Below, piece after piece: positions 40,743 to 51,362 of a DNA stretch of 64,000 bases. Location of the stretch: contig NC_009012.1 of assembly GCF_000015865.1 (NCBI RefSeq), forward strand, positions 2,039,081 to 2,103,080, read 5' to 3'. A model generated the notes under the pieces. That model worked only from the letters and a program-made list of their open reading frames with translations. It searched no databases and was not told where the DNA came from. Origin of the DNA: Acetivibrio thermocellus ATCC 27405 (lineage in GTDB: Bacteria; Bacillota; Clostridia; Acetivibrionales; Acetivibrionaceae). A program made the translations under genes and the position numbers. How positions within the stretch are numbered: position 1 is the first letter of the stretch; each line of letters starts with the position of its first letter.

Positions 40743-43217
40743 ATGAACTCGAGAACGGAAACTGCTTCAAGGAGAACTCAAAAAAGTTCAAAAAAGAAGC
40801 GGACCAATAAAACTGGTAGAATAATATTGTCGATCTTCAGGGTCATCGTCTTTTTTGCCGTCGTCTTTTCGGTTATCATCGGAGGTATACTGGCAGGTAT
40901 GACGTTGGCTTATGTTGCAACTACAGAAGACCTCACTGCCGAGCAGCTGGTGCTTACAGGGTTCACCACCCGTGTGTATGACTGCAACGGCAACGAGATT
41001 ATGGCTCTACAAGGGGACAAAAACAGGGAAATGGTTGACTTTAAAGATATACCACAGGACTTAAAAGACGCTTTCGTTGCAATTGAAGATAAACGTTTTT
41101 ACAAGCATCCCGGCATAGATGTGAAAAGAATAGCAGGAGCGGTAATAAATTTCTTCAAGCCCGGAGCATCATCTTACGGCGGTAGTACCATTACCCAGCA
41201 GGTAATAAAAAACCTTACCGGCAATGACGAAAGGTCGGTCAAAAGAAAGATTCAGGAATGGAAACTCGCCTTAAGTCTTGAGCGCAATCTCAGCAAAGAC
41301 CAGATACTGGAACTTTATTTAAATCTCATATATATGGGACAGAACTGCTATGGAGTTCAGGCTGCCGCACAAACTTATTTCAACAAGGACGTAAGCGAAC
41401 TCACCCTTGCTGAATGCGCTTCTCTTGCCGGAATCACGAATTTGCCCGGCAAATATGATCCTTTTACCGAAAAAGGGAGAGAAAACAATATCAAGCGCCA
41501 GAGAATCATATTAAAAGAAATGCTGGATCAGGGATATATAACCGAAGCTGAATACCAGAAGGCCATAAATGAAGAACTGAAATTCGCCGAATCAAACAAG
41601 CGTACAGCGGAAAACGCCAGCAATCAGCCCTACTTTATAGATCAGGTTGTAAAAGACGTAAAAAGGGATCTTATGGCACAGGGTTATTCGGAAGAAGTGG
41701 CCATAAGAATGATTTATAACGGTGGACTCCAAATATATACCACAATGGATCCTGATATTCAAAAAGCAATGGACGAAGTGTTTACGGATGAAAAATATTT
41801 CACAAAAGTAAACAAAAAGACAAGCCAGACTCCCCAGGCAGCCATGGTAATAATGGACCCCAACGGTTATGTCAGAGCCCTGTACGGAGGCTCTGGGGAA
41901 AAAATAGGCGCACCTCTTAACAGGGCATCGGATCCCCAGGTGCAGAGGCAGCCGGGTTCGACTTTCAAACCTATTGCCATTTACGGGCCTGCCATAAATG
42001 AAAGAAGAATAACCGCTGCAACAATCGTAGACGACGTTCCCGTGTATATGCTGGGAGTGGACAAAGGTGCATATCCCAACAATTTTGACTACTCATACGC
42101 CGGACTTACCACCATCCGCAACGCCATAAAAAGGTCCGTAAACGTAGTGGCCGCCAAAGTATGGCAGGATATTTTAGGCCCTGATTTGTCTTTAGAATAT
42201 CTTGACAAAGTTAATTTAAACAGGGACAATGAAAGATACCTGTCGCTGGCTCTGGGTGGACTTAACCAAGGTGTAAACCCCCTTCAAATGGCAGCGGCAT
42301 ATGTGCCTTTCGTCAGCAAAGGTATATATTATGAACCGATGACCTATACAAAAGTTTTGGATATGAAAGGCAATGTCATTCTGGAAAAGAAGCCAAAAAG
42401 CACCATCGTCTATGACGAGACTGCCGCATATGTTATGGTTGACATGCTGAAAAGCGTGGTAAGTGAATCAGGTGGAACTGCCGTCGGACTTGGTCAGCTG
42501 CAAAACGGGAAAATGCCCACAGCGGGTAAGACCGGTACCACCAGCCAGAACTTTGACAAATGGTTCGTAGGCTTTTCTCCTTATTACGTTGGAGCTGTCT
42601 GGTACGGTTATGACTACAATGTCAGCATCTCAAGCGCTGAATCAAACAGGGCGCTGCAAATATGGCATGATGTTATGGAAAAAGTACACGAGAAATTGGA
42701 GCCGATTCCGTTTGCTGAACCCGAAGGCATTGTCAGAAAGAGAATATGCATCTACTCCGGGAAAATTGCGACAGATTTGTGTGCCAGTGATCCAAGGGGT
42801 TCCGCAGTCAGAACTGAACTGTTTATCAAAGGTACGGAGCCTTCCGATGATAATTTATGCGACGTCCACGTCAAAGCACGGGTTTGCAAGGACAGTACCG
42901 ACGCCAACGGCAAATCTCTGCTTGCCGGTGAATACTGTCCTGAAAGTTCAGTGGAAGAAAAGGTGTTTATAAGGCGTCCGGTTCCTTATGTGCCGGTCAA
43001 GCCCGGCGAAAAAGCACCTGCTGATTTGATATATGAACTTCCGGAAGGAGAGTACTGCAATGTCCACGGTCCCGCAGAAGTGCCGGATTTGGAGGATATT
43101 GTCGACGACATTCCGGATATCCCCAATGAGAATTCTTCCAACCGAAATCCATGGATCGACTTTTTCGATGAACTTGACCAGACATTCCCGCGAATATTCA
43201 GGCGGGATGACAGATAA
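40743..43217 (+). CDS. Class A penicillin-binding protein (PBP1A type)
   Basis: An 824-residue bifunctional enzyme. Basic cytoplasmic tail, one membrane helix (~32-55), then a GT51 glycosyltransferase (EDKRFYKHPGID, GGSTITQQVIKN) and a transpeptidase with RQPGSTFKP (nucleophile Ser, SxxK), SVN and AGKTGTTS. The C-terminus is Pro/Asp-rich with extra Cys residues. Polymerises and cross-links peptidoglycan. ATG 40743 follows GGAGAGG. The following terminator makes it a single-gene unit. Confidence 0.93.
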   Translation: MNSRTETASRRTQKSSKKKRTNKTGRIILSIFRVIVFFAVVFSVIIGGILAGMTLAYVATTEDLTAEQLVLTGFTTRVYDCNGNEIMALQGDKNREMVDFKDIPQDLKDAFVAIEDKRFYKHPGIDVKRIAGAVINFFKPGASSYGGSTITQQVIKNLTGNDERSVKRKIQEWKLALSLERNLSKDQILELYLNLIYMGQNCYGVQAAAQTYFNKDVSELTLAECASLAGITNLPGKYDPFTEKGRENNIKRQRIILKEMLDQGYITEAEYQKAINEELKFAESNKRTAENASNQPYFIDQVVKDVKRDLMAQGYSEEVAIRMIYNGGLQIYTTMDPDIQKAMDEVFTDEKYFTKVNKKTSQTPQAAMVIMDPNGYVRALYGGSGEKIGAPLNRASDPQVQRQPGSTFKPIAIYGPAINERRITAATIVDDVPVYMLGVDKGAYPNNFDYSYAGLTTIRNAIKRSVNVVAAKVWQDILGPDLSLEYLDKVNLNRDNERYLSLALGGLNQGVNPLQMAAAYVPFVSKGIYYEPMTYTKVLDMKGNVILEKKPKSTIVYDETAAYVMVDMLKSVVSESGGTAVGLGQLQNGKMPTAGKTGTTSQNFDKWFVGFSPYYVGAVWYGYDYNVSISSAESNRALQIWHDVMEKVHEKLEPIPFAEPEGIVRKRICIYSGKIATDLCASDPRGSAVRTELFIKGTEPSDDNLCDVHVKARVCKDSTDANGKSLLAGEYCPESSVEEKVFIRRPVPYVPVKPGEKAPADLIYELPEGEYCNVHGPAEVPDLEDIVDDIPDIPNENSSNRNPWIDFFDELDQTFPRIFRRDDR

Positions 43218-43251
43218 GAAACAACCATAAAAAATGAATAAACCCAATTGT

Positions 43252-43286
43252 AAAAAGCTCTGGATTTAAAGTGTCCAGAGCTTTTT
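43252..43286 (+). terminator. Terminator of the penicillin-binding protein gene
   Basis: Stem AAAAGCTCTGGA / TCCAGAGCTTTT with a short loop and T run, 35 bases after the stop. The rest of the gap to 43487 holds only short AT-rich repeats. Confidence 0.9.
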
Positions 43287-43487
43287 GGCATTCACTTATT
43301 ATTTCATTCACTTATTATTTTACTTATTATTTTTTATTTGCTTCATATCCTCTATTTATTTTGGTATCCATAGTCTGCTTGCCATCTCATAAGTTTATCT
43401 CATAAGTTTATTTGCATTCCATTAGCCAGTTGCATTTTCTTGTTATTAACCTCTTGAAATCCCGCTATTCATACCTCAGAAAGCTCG

Positions 43488-44696
43488 CTATTCATACCTG
43501 AGAGATTCTATAGGATCCAGGTCAGCCGCTTTCTTTGCAGGATACACACCAAATACGAGACCCAATACCACCGACCCTAAAAATACCCCGATAATTACAG
43601 GAACATCAATCACCGGCGGAATTTGAATAGCCTGAGAAATTATATTGCCTCCCAAAACTCCAAGAAATATTCCTATACTGCCGCTTATTCCCGTCATAAT
43701 AATTGATTCTGTGATAAACTGAAAAATTATGTCCTTTTTCTGGGCTCCCAATGCCTTCCTGATGCCTATTTCCCTTATTCTTTCCGTCACGGAAACAAGC
43801 AATATGTTTATAATACCTATACCTCCGACTATGAGGGTAATAATTGCAATGACCAAAAGCACCGCCGATACAACACCGATTATACTTGAAAGTATTTCCT
43901 GAGAATCCTGTGTACTGTATGTCATATATATGTCTTTCTTACCTTTGCTCATCTCCAAAGCCCTTACTATTCTGTTCCCGACTTCCTTATAGTCTACTTC
44001 CTTGTCCAGCGCAACAAGAATACTGTCTAAAGCTTCATTATTGTAATACATTTGCTGAACCGTGGTAATGGGCATATATATTTGAGTCGGAAAGTTTTCA
44101 TTGTCCAATAAATTTGCCATGGCGTCATTAATAGCTTTTGCAACCCCAATCACCTTTACCTTATAGTTCCCGGAAGGCGCTTTAAATTGCAGGACTTCAC
44201 CTACTATGTCCAGCCTGTTGAAATATCTTTTTGCAAAGTATTCATCAACAACTACAACCTTCTGTCTCGAAGATATGTCAAAATCAGTGAAAAATCTTCC
44301 CGCAGCCATCTCCATAGGCGTAATGTCCTTGTACTGGGCCGTGGTTCCATACACCAAAGCACTTCTTGTTTTTGTATCAATTCGCAGTGTTCCCCTATGC
44401 TGAATATAAGTTGTAACATTTTTTATTTCCGGCGCAGCCCTTTTCACTGTTTCAATATCCTTAAGATACAGCATCTCATCACTGTCGACATTCATATTTT
44501 TGTAGCCTACGGTAAGCACATTGGCACCGATTTTTTCAAATTGGCTGTTAATATACTCTTCAGTGGCATTTCCAATCGCCATTATGGTAATAATCGAAAA
44601 CACACCCATGACAATTCCCAGCATGGTAAGAATGGATCTCAGCTTGTTTGCTTTAAGGCTGTCCAGCGCCTGTCTGATACTTTCAAGAAAGCTCAT
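43488..44696 (-). CDS. MacB-type ABC transporter permease
   Basis: A 402-residue permease with one N-terminal membrane helix, a MacB periplasmic-core-type external domain (~residues 45-270) and three C-terminal helices of the FtsX family (GGIGIINILLVSVTERIREI, GIRKALGA). It works with the ATPase at 45977 and the fusion protein at 44715. The ATP domain is a separate gene, as in Gram-positive exporters. ATG 44696 follows GAGG. Confidence 0.88.
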   Translation of the reverse strand: MSFLESIRQALDSLKANKLRSILTMLGIVMGVFSIITIMAIGNATEEYINSQFEKIGANVLTVGYKNMNVDSDEMLYLKDIETVKRAAPEIKNVTTYIQHRGTLRIDTKTRSALVYGTTAQYKDITPMEMAAGRFFTDFDISSRQKVVVVDEYFAKRYFNRLDIVGEVLQFKAPSGNYKVKVIGVAKAINDAMANLLDNENFPTQIYMPITTVQQMYYNNEALDSILVALDKEVDYKEVGNRIVRALEMSKGKKDIYMTYSTQDSQEILSSIIGVVSAVLLVIAIITLIVGGIGIINILLVSVTERIREIGIRKALGAQKKDIIFQFITESIIMTGISGSIGIFLGVLGGNIISQAIQIPPVIDVPVIIGVFLGSVVLGLVFGVYPAKKAADLDPIESLRYE

Positions 44697-44714
44697 TTTA
44701 GCACCTCTTTTCAA

Positions 44715-45980
44715 CTATTCAATTATCCTGACTTTAGATCCATCCTTGTGGAACGACTGTGGATCATCGACAACAATATCTCCTTCCGCAAGCCCTTCCA
44801 ACACCTCGGCAGTCATGTCGGAGATAATACCAAGCTTTACATTTCGCTGCATAAGGACACCTTTCTCTTTGTCCACCAGCAGCACATATTCGTTTCCGTC
44901 CTTGTCAGTCTTTAAGACTCCCATGGGCACCACAACTACATCTTTTTTCTCATCGGTTAATATTTCACAATCGACACTAAGTCCCGGTTTCAGGTTCAAA
45001 GCAGTATTGTCTATCGATATGTCCACTTCAATTACAACTTCTTCGCCCGAGGCTGTCATATTTGTTTTTGCAACCGGTGAAATACTTTCCACCACTCCGA
45101 AAACCTCGACATCTTCCCTGATGGCATCTCCGGTGATTCTGACTTTCTGTCCCACTTTTACATCTTTTATATTGTATTCGTTTACCATGGCCTTTACCTT
45201 TAGCTTGTCAAGATTGACAATCCTGAAGGCAGGCTGCATATTGCTTGTATAAGCTCCCTCCTGAATATTTATCTCGGTAACAATCCCGTCAAACGGGCAA
45301 AACATTGATTCCTTTGTCTTTTGAATTTTCTTCTCAAGGTCGCTTATACTAAGTATAAGGGCGTTGAGGTTCTCTTTTTTTACCTTTTGGTCCACGTCTT
45401 TGCTTTCTACGGCGGCATTATAGGCAACTGTTGCATTCTCCAGCGCGGTTCTTGCATCTCTTACGGCATTTTCAGCCATATCCAGTTCACTTTTTGATAT
45501 TGCCTGTGCTTCAAAAAGTTTTTTGCTGTCCTCGTATTTCTTTTCAGCGTCGCTTAAAGCCTGCTCCGCGCTTTTTACCGCCGACTCGGCCCTTTTTATC
45601 TCGGCATCAACCGTCGGAGAGTTCTGAGAAAGCTCCTGAACTTTTTTGTTTATTTTAAGCTTTTCAAGCTCCGTTTCCATATCCTCAATATCGAACTCCA
45701 CAAGCTGTTGTCCCTTTGACACCTTTTGGTATTTTTCAACCAAAAGCTTCTTAACCTTTACAGGATTGTCTATATAGACATCATAGGAATCAACTTCCTC
45801 AATTTTTCCCGAAGCCGAAACCGACGAAGATATGCTGCCCTTCCCGATTTCGACGGTTTTTACACTGTAAACGGTACTGCTGCTAAACACCTGCTCCATA
45901 TTGCCGCTCAAAAGATAGGTTAACCCTACAAGTCCTCCAAGAACTGCTATTACTATTATAATTTTCACAACTTTCTTCAT
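44715..45980 (-). CDS. MacA/HlyD-type membrane fusion protein
   Basis: A 421-residue adaptor: one N-terminal membrane helix, a split biotinyl-lipoyl domain ([16 protein letters not shown], later [18 protein letters not shown]), a long coiled-coil hairpin (~100-215) and beta-barrel domains. Its ATG overlaps the ATPase stop by four bases. In Gram-negatives MacA links MacB to TolC; two TolC-like genes lie upstream here. Confidence 0.88.
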   Translation of the reverse strand: MKKVVKIIIVIAVLGGLVGLTYLLSGNMEQVFSSSTVYSVKTVEIGKGSISSSVSASGKIEEVDSYDVYIDNPVKVKKLLVEKYQKVSKGQQLVEFDIEDMETELEKLKINKKVQELSQNSPTVDAEIKRAESAVKSAEQALSDAEKKYEDSKKLFEAQAISKSELDMAENAVRDARTALENATVAYNAAVESKDVDQKVKKENLNALILSISDLEKKIQKTKESMFCPFDGIVTEINIQEGAYTSNMQPAFRIVNLDKLKVKAMVNEYNIKDVKVGQKVRITGDAIREDVEVFGVVESISPVAKTNMTASGEEVVIEVDISIDNTALNLKPGLSVDCEILTDEKKDVVVVPMGVLKTDKDGNEYVLLVDKEKGVLMQRNVKLGIISDMTAEVLEGLAEGDIVVDDPQSFHKDGSKVRIIE

Positions 45981-46717
45981 GTCGCCGCCTCCATTTCCAT
46001 ACGTAATCTTCTCATGACCTCTTTTGCATCAAGAGGCTTTTGCACTGTCACATCGCTTTTCAAATGTCCATCCCTGAAGGTTACAATCCGCTTTGTATGC
46101 TGTGCAATATCCGGCTCATGGGTAACCAGGATTATTGTAACCCCCTCCCGGTTCAACTCCTGAAACAGGTCCATGATTTCTTCTCCCGAGTAGCTGTCAA
46201 GGTTTCCTGTGGGCTCATCCGCCAGAATAATCGCAGGATCGTTCACCAGCGCCCTTGCTATGGCCACCCTCTGTTTTTGACCTCCTGACATCTCGTTGGG
46301 TTTGTGGTTCATTCTGTCTTTTAGCCCCACTCTTTCCAATGCCATTTCCGCTCTTCTTTTTCTTTCCTTTGCGTTAACTTTGGCGTATATCATCGGAAGT
46401 TCAACATTTCGAAGAGCGGTCATTCTCGGAAGAAGATTGAATGACTGAAATACAAAGCCTATCTTTAAATTTCTGATCCTGGCAAGCTCCACGTCATTAA
46501 GATTGGATACGTCCATTCCGTCAAGTATGTATTTGCCTGATGTTGCCCTGTCAAGACACCCCAGGATATTCATAAGGGTTGACTTGCCGGAGCCCGAGGG
46601 ACCCATAATTGACACAAATTCCCCCCGCTCCACAGAGAGATTAACTTTATTCAGCGCTCTGACTTCAATCTTTCCGTTTTTGTATACCTTGTTCACATCT
46701 TTAACTTCGATAATCAT
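45977..46717 (-). CDS. MacB/LolD-type ABC transporter ATPase
   Basis: A 246-residue ATPase: Walker [10 protein letters not shown] (~residue 40), Q-loop [12 protein letters not shown], signature SGGQKQR, Walker [13 protein letters not shown] and H-loop VTHEPDIA. The [13 protein letters not shown] form is typical of MacB/LolD ATPases. It starts the compact three-gene exporter unit. Confidence 0.9.
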   Translation of the reverse strand: MIIEVKDVNKVYKNGKIEVRALNKVNLSVERGEFVSIMGPSGSGKSTLMNILGCLDRATSGKYILDGMDVSNLNDVELARIRNLKIGFVFQSFNLLPRMTALRNVELPMIYAKVNAKERKRRAEMALERVGLKDRMNHKPNEMSGGQKQRVAIARALVNDPAIILADEPTGNLDSYSGEEIMDLFQELNREGVTIILVTHEPDIAQHTKRIVTFRDGHLKSDVTVQKPLDAKEVMRRLRMEMEAAT

Positions 46718-46931
46718 ATCAATATCACAGCCTTTTACGATAGTAATTTATGCCAAATCTAACATATACAGATAAACACCCTTTTGGGTGCTTAACAACA
46801 ATAAAAATTTTGATTTAATGAAAACTTTACTCCATTATAAAAATATTATATAAAATATACAAACTATATAAAATACAAACTATATAAACCATTCGTACAA
46901 ATCGTTTTAAATAATCATTTATAACAAACAT

Positions 46932-48020
46932 TTAATTGTACAACGCTTCAAATTCAGCCTTTAAAACATTAAAATCACGAATCGCTGAAAACATCTGATA
47001 CTGTGCGTCCAGATATTTTTCCTTTTGACTTAGAACCTCTTCCTTGCTTACGAGGCCGTTTTTAAACTTAAGCTCCACATTTTCAAGCTTCTTTTTCTGA
47101 ATATTTTCCCACTTGGAAGCAAGTTCCACATTGTCCTTCGCCGTAAGCAAATCATTGTATTTGTTTCTGATTTCCACTTCCAGATTTATTTTTGCATCTT
47201 CCAGTTCCACTTTCGCCAGCTCAAGATTTGTCTTGTTTTCATTATATATTGAATTGCTGTCGGTATAATACCTTTCCGTAATCTCCATGATCTTTTCTTT
47301 TGCTTTAAGGTCTTCAGCTTTCTTATATATATCTATGTTTTTTTCAATAGCGTCTTTAATAACTTTTTCAAGATTTACATCCTTCCACTTTGCCAGTGTA
47401 AGTTTTTCATCAACTTTTAAATCCTTGTCGTCAAGTTCAAGACTCAACAGTCTTTTAAGTTCAAGCTCCGCTGTCTTAAGACTTTTTTCAACTCTCTGCA
47501 CATCAATCTTTTTGGCATCCAAAGCATATTTTGCGTCATTGAGGTCATTTTCGGTAATCTTTCCCTCTTTGTATCTGGCCTCAGCCATGGAGTATTTTTC
47601 ACTCAGGATGTCCAGCTTTGCTTTTTCCGTATCAAGCTCCTTTTCAACAAGCAGCTTGTCAAGAGCCGCTTTGTAGACATCCAGTTTCAAATCGTCAATA
47701 TTCTTTTCTTTGACTCTTTTGGCATACTCAAGATTTGCCTCCGCTTCAAGGGGGGAAACTTCCTTCTTTATATCATTATTGTACCTTTCACTTTTCGTGC
47801 CGGCCGGGGCCAGAAACTCCGCATCTTCTTTTGCATCTTCAAGGGCGCTTTCTTTCGTCTTTATTTCCAAATCATCAAGAACAGCCTGTTTGCTGTTTTC
47901 GACAGCATATTTTTGAAAACCTTCTATACTAAGTATGAGATTTTTTCCCGCTGCCAGAACCGTTGTAACGGTAAACAGCAAAGGCACAGTCAAAAACAAA
48001 GCCAAAATCCTCTTCTTCAT
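46932..48020 (-). CDS. TolC-like coiled-coil protein 2
   Basis: A 362-residue secreted protein with an N-terminal signal peptide (ends near AAG, residue ~24) and almost entirely long heptad-type helices, with the repeated TolC pattern YxxGxI/LV(S/T)xxxLxxA (RYKEGKITENDLNDAKYAL and KFKNGLVSKEEVLSQKEKYL). It shares an operon with a second such gene and the MacAB genes. In a cell without an outer membrane the channel role is unclear. Confidence 0.75.
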   Translation of the reverse strand: MKKRILALFLTVPLLFTVTTVLAAGKNLILSIEGFQKYAVENSKQAVLDDLEIKTKESALEDAKEDAEFLAPAGTKSERYNNDIKKEVSPLEAEANLEYAKRVKEKNIDDLKLDVYKAALDKLLVEKELDTEKAKLDILSEKYSMAEARYKEGKITENDLNDAKYALDAKKIDVQRVEKSLKTAELELKRLLSLELDDKDLKVDEKLTLAKWKDVNLEKVIKDAIEKNIDIYKKAEDLKAKEKIMEITERYYTDSNSIYNENKTNLELAKVELEDAKINLEVEIRNKYNDLLTAKDNVELASKWENIQKKKLENVELKFKNGLVSKEEVLSQKEKYLDAQYQMFSAIRDFNVLKAEFEALYN

Positions 48021-48034
48021 GCACACCACCCTTT

Positions 48035-49186
48035 CTAATACGCCGGACCCAAGCCCGCCGCCTCTTCAAGCTTCATTTTTTTCGTATTATAGTTGTAAAC
48101 CGTAAGATTAACTCCGTTTTGCAATTCCTCGATTGCAAGCTCCATTTCTTCAATTACCGTTTCAGGTATGAAACCCTGCTCATACCGGGCTTTAAGTCTT
48201 TCAAAATTCCTTTTTTGCATATTCAACGTTGCCATCAAATTATCCATGTTGTCTTTTTCTTTTATTACATCTATGTACGCAGACTTTATGTTGTTTTCAA
48301 CATCATACCTGGCTTTCTCAAGCTTGACTTTCAAAGTCTCTATTTCCAGCAAAACATCTTCATACTCTTTGCGTATGTCAGGATATATATCCTTTGCCCT
48401 GCCTATTTCAAGGATCTCCAAATGCTTTTCTTTTGTCTTTATCTCCTCCGCTACGGAAATTATCTCAAGCCTGTTCTCCAATGCCGCCTCGGTATAATAT
48501 TCCAAAGGTTTTACCACAAGATTTCTTGTATATTCGGAAAATAATACTTTATCATAGGCCGTGTCAATTGGCACACCTATGTAGGAGTTTATGCTCCTTT
48601 GCATGTTCTCCCGGCTTCTTTTATATTTTTCAACATCTTTTTTTGCTTTCAGGTAATCATACTCCGCTTCTTCAAGTTCAATCCCTGAAATCAGCCCTTT
48701 TTCAGCTTTAAGTTTTGCGGCATTGTATTTCTTTTCCTGAAGCTCGAGCTTCTCCAAACTCAGCCGATAATCCATGTCGGATTTCATAAATCCGAGGTAC
48801 AAATCCCGAAGCCCCAGTGAAAGTGCCTTTTCGGTAACAATCCTGCCGTTGTCGGCCATTCTCCAGTAATATCTCATCTGAAGGGGCAGAAGTTCAGCCT
48901 GTTTGGTCAGAAGCACCTGTATATTCGGAGGATAAACATAATAGTATTTTCCCATAGGAGTATCTATGACAGTCATCTCCGTCTCAATTCCCCGGGTACG
49001 CTGCACCACACCGTTGTACTGATAAAAGGCTTTCCTTTCCGACAGCTTCTGCTTTGCCACGGCCCTGCTGTTTTTCAGCATGACTTCTTTTGCCGTGTCA
49101 TAGGACAGCCTGCTGTCATTAGCCGCATAGGCCTGCATGAAAGCTAACATAAAAATAATGATTATTGCGGACAGGACTTTTTTCAA
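48035..49186 (-). CDS. TolC-like coiled-coil protein 1
   Basis: A 383-residue secreted protein (signal peptide MKKVLSAIIIIFMLAFMQAYA) with TolC-type helical repeats (KAEKGLISGIELEEAEYDYL and RYEQGFIPETVIEEMELAIE). Starts at TTG after GGAGGG. Fourteen bases separate it from its paralogue. A pair of subunits forming a mixed tube or a cell-wall-spanning scaffold for the MacAB exporter is possible. Confidence 0.75.
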   Translation of the reverse strand: MKKVLSAIIIIFMLAFMQAYAANDSRLSYDTAKEVMLKNSRAVAKQKLSERKAFYQYNGVVQRTRGIETEMTVIDTPMGKYYYVYPPNIQVLLTKQAELLPLQMRYYWRMADNGRIVTEKALSLGLRDLYLGFMKSDMDYRLSLEKLELQEKKYNAAKLKAEKGLISGIELEEAEYDYLKAKKDVEKYKRSRENMQRSINSYIGVPIDTAYDKVLFSEYTRNLVVKPLEYYTEAALENRLEIISVAEEIKTKEKHLEILEIGRAKDIYPDIRKEYEDVLLEIETLKVKLEKARYDVENNIKSAYIDVIKEKDNMDNLMATLNMQKRNFERLKARYEQGFIPETVIEEMELAIEELQNGVNLTVYNYNTKKMKLEEAAGLGPAY

Positions 49187-49253
49187 ACTGCACCCTCCTT
49201 TCGTAAACTTTAAAAGTTCTTATCCCTCCCCATAAGAAATACGAATTTCTATA

Positions 49254-50087
49254 TCAAGAGTCTGATTTTTGGGCCAGGAAAAGTGAACCCACTTCCTTGC
49301 CTGCCAAAATGTCATAAACAATATTCGGATTATCACCGTTGGCAAGAACCATGTTTATACCTGCCAAAGTGGCAATCTTTGCAGCGGAAAGCTTGGTAAC
49401 CATGCCCCCGGTGCCCCTTGAGCTTCCAACTCCTCCCGCACATTTCTCAAGCTCAGGTGTTATTTTCTCAATCACCGAAATAAGTTTTGAACACTCATTG
49501 GCTCTCGGGTCACAGTCATAAAATCCGTCAATATCCGATAAAATTATCAACAAATCCGCATTAACCAAAGTCGCAACGATTGCCGACAACGTGTCGTTGT
49601 CCCCAAACACGTGGTTTGTTTCGGATTCTATTTCATCAACGGCCACCGAGTCGTTTTCATTAACTATAGGAATTATTCTCATTTCAAGCAAAGTCTCAAA
49701 AGTGTTTATTACATTGGTCTTACCCGTGGGATTTTCAACCACGTCACGGGTTAAAAGAATCTGTCCCACTGTATGACCGTATTCCAAGAACAATTTACTG
49801 TACATATACATAAGTTCGCACTGACCTACGGCGGCAACGGCTTGCTTGTCTTTCAACTCTTTCGGCCTTGAACCCAGTTTCAGCTTGCTGACGCCGACAC
49901 CTATTGCTCCGGACGTAACCAATACCACATCTTTGCCCTGGTTCATAAGGTCCGATATAACCCTTACTAGTTTTTCCATCCTTGCAAGATTCATTTCACC
50001 GTTCTCATATGTAAGAGTCGAAGTACCTACTTTTATTACTATTCTTTTGGAATCAGACAAATACTTTCTTAAATTTGAACTTTCCAT
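49254..50087 (-). CDS. proB: Glutamate 5-kinase
   Basis: A 277-residue amino-acid kinase, first step of proline synthesis. Motifs: VIKVGTSTL (ATP-binding Lys), VTSGAIGVGVSKL, NENDSVAVDEI and VGSSRGTGGMVTKLSAAKIA. It ends after the kinase domain and lacks the C-terminal PUA domain of the E. coli enzyme, a known short form. No proA lies next to it. Confidence 0.92.
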   Translation of the reverse strand: MESSNLRKYLSDSKRIVIKVGTSTLTYENGEMNLARMEKLVRVISDLMNQGKDVVLVTSGAIGVGVSKLKLGSRPKELKDKQAVAAVGQCELMYMYSKLFLEYGHTVGQILLTRDVVENPTGKTNVINTFETLLEMRIIPIVNENDSVAVDEIESETNHVFGDNDTLSAIVATLVNADLLIILSDIDGFYDCDPRANECSKLISVIEKITPELEKCAGGVGSSRGTGGMVTKLSAAKIATLAGINMVLANGDNPNIVYDILAGKEVGSLFLAQKSDS

Positions 50088-50264
50088 ACAACTTTCACCT
50101 TATCTCCCCTGTTTCATGTTTATTGATAATGTGTTTTTTCAAAAATTTTAGCATAAGATATAGAATCAACAATACCATTATACGACTTCCGGCCTAAAAA
50201 TTCAAAACCTAAAAGCAATAAATTAAAAATTAATTTAATCCTGTATACCGGTACAGGTGTATAT

Positions 50265-50296
50265 AAAAAAGCCGCCCGGCTCAAGGCAGCTTTTTT
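50265..50296 (-). terminator. Terminator of the GGGtGRT operon
   Basis: Stem AAAGCTGCC / GGGCGGCTTT flanked by A and T runs, about 35 bases after the GGGtGRT stop on the minus strand. Confidence 0.8.
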
Positions 50297-50330
50297 ATAT
50301 AAATTGTAAATCCGGAAATTACCGAAAAAA

Positions 50331-51332
50331 TTACTGTTTGCTTGCTTCCTCAACAGCAACTGCAACGGCAACGGTAGCCCCAACCATCGGGTTGTTGCCC
50401 ATTCCGATAAGTCCCATCATTTCAACATGGGCAGGAACAGAAGATGAACCTGCAAACTGGGCATCGCCATGCATTCTTCCCATTGAGTCGGTAAGTCCGT
50501 ATGAAGCAGGACCTGCAGCCATATTGTCAGGATGCAGTGTTCTTCCCGTACCTCCTCCGGATGCAACGGAGAAATACTTCTTGCCGTTTTCATAAGCCCA
50601 CTTCTTGTATGTACCTGCAACAAGGTGCTGGAATCTTGTAGGATTGGTTGAGTTACCCGTAATGGAAACGTCAACGCTCTCTTTTATCATTATGGCAACG
50701 CCTTCATTTACATCATCGGCACCGTAAACTTTAACCTTTGCCTTTTCTCCGTTGGAGAAGGCTTTTTCCTGTATAACCTTAAGTTCACCGGTGCTGTAAT
50801 CATATTCAGTCTGCACATATGTAAATCCGTTTATTCTTGAAATTATGTAAGCGGCATCTTTGCCAAGACCGTTCAATATAACCTTCAAAGGTTCTTTTCT
50901 GACTTTGTTGGCTGTCTTTGCTATACCTATGGCACCTTCCGCAGCCGCGAAAGACTCATGTCCTGCGAGGAAGCAGAAACATTTTGTCTCTTCTCTCAAA
51001 AGCATTGCTCCAAGGTTTCCGTGACCCAAACCAACCTTTCTGCTGTCGGCAACGGACCCCGGAATACAGAAAGCCTGCAATCCTATTCCTATTGCTTCCG
51101 CAGCTTCAGCAGCAGTCTTCACACCTTTCTTCAGTGCCACCGCGCAGCCCAATGTATATGCCCATACAGCATTTTCAAAAGCTATCGGCTGAACACCTTT
51201 TACTATCTTTTCAACATCAATACCTTTGCTAAGGCACAATTCCCTAACCTCTTCAAGGCTGTTAAATCCGTATTCTGCCATGCATTTGTTTATTTGAGCT
51301 ATTCTTCTTTCATAACCTTCAAATCTAATCAC
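50331..51332 (-). CDS. GGGtGRT family protein, uncharacterised
   Basis: A 333-residue protein that carries the name-giving motif GGGTGRTLHPDNMAAGPASY near residue 255. Other conserved parts are GLGHGNLGAMLL, FCFLAGHESFAAAEGAIG and a glycine-rich C-terminus. No membrane helix. The family is widespread in anaerobes and, to my knowledge, has no established function. GTG start after AGAGAGG. It follows the NifU-like gene by 30 bases, a conserved pairing. Confidence 0.9.
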   Translation of the reverse strand: MIRFEGYERRIAQINKCMAEYGFNSLEEVRELCLSKGIDVEKIVKGVQPIAFENAVWAYTLGCAVALKKGVKTAAEAAEAIGIGLQAFCIPGSVADSRKVGLGHGNLGAMLLREETKCFCFLAGHESFAAAEGAIGIAKTANKVRKEPLKVILNGLGKDAAYIISRINGFTYVQTEYDYSTGELKVIQEKAFSNGEKAKVKVYGADDVNEGVAIMIKESVDVSITGNSTNPTRFQHLVAGTYKKWAYENGKKYFSVASGGGTGRTLHPDNMAAGPASYGLTDSMGRMHGDAQFAGSSSVPAHVEMMGLIGMGNNPMVGATVAVAVAVEEASKQ

Positions 51333-51362
51333 GTAAATTCACCTCTCTTTTCTATTGATCAA

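Noticed and set aside
43290-43420. Repeated TTCACTTATTATTT and CATAAGTTTATCT units
   Set aside because: Low-complexity slippage-type repeats after a terminator; no evidence of function.
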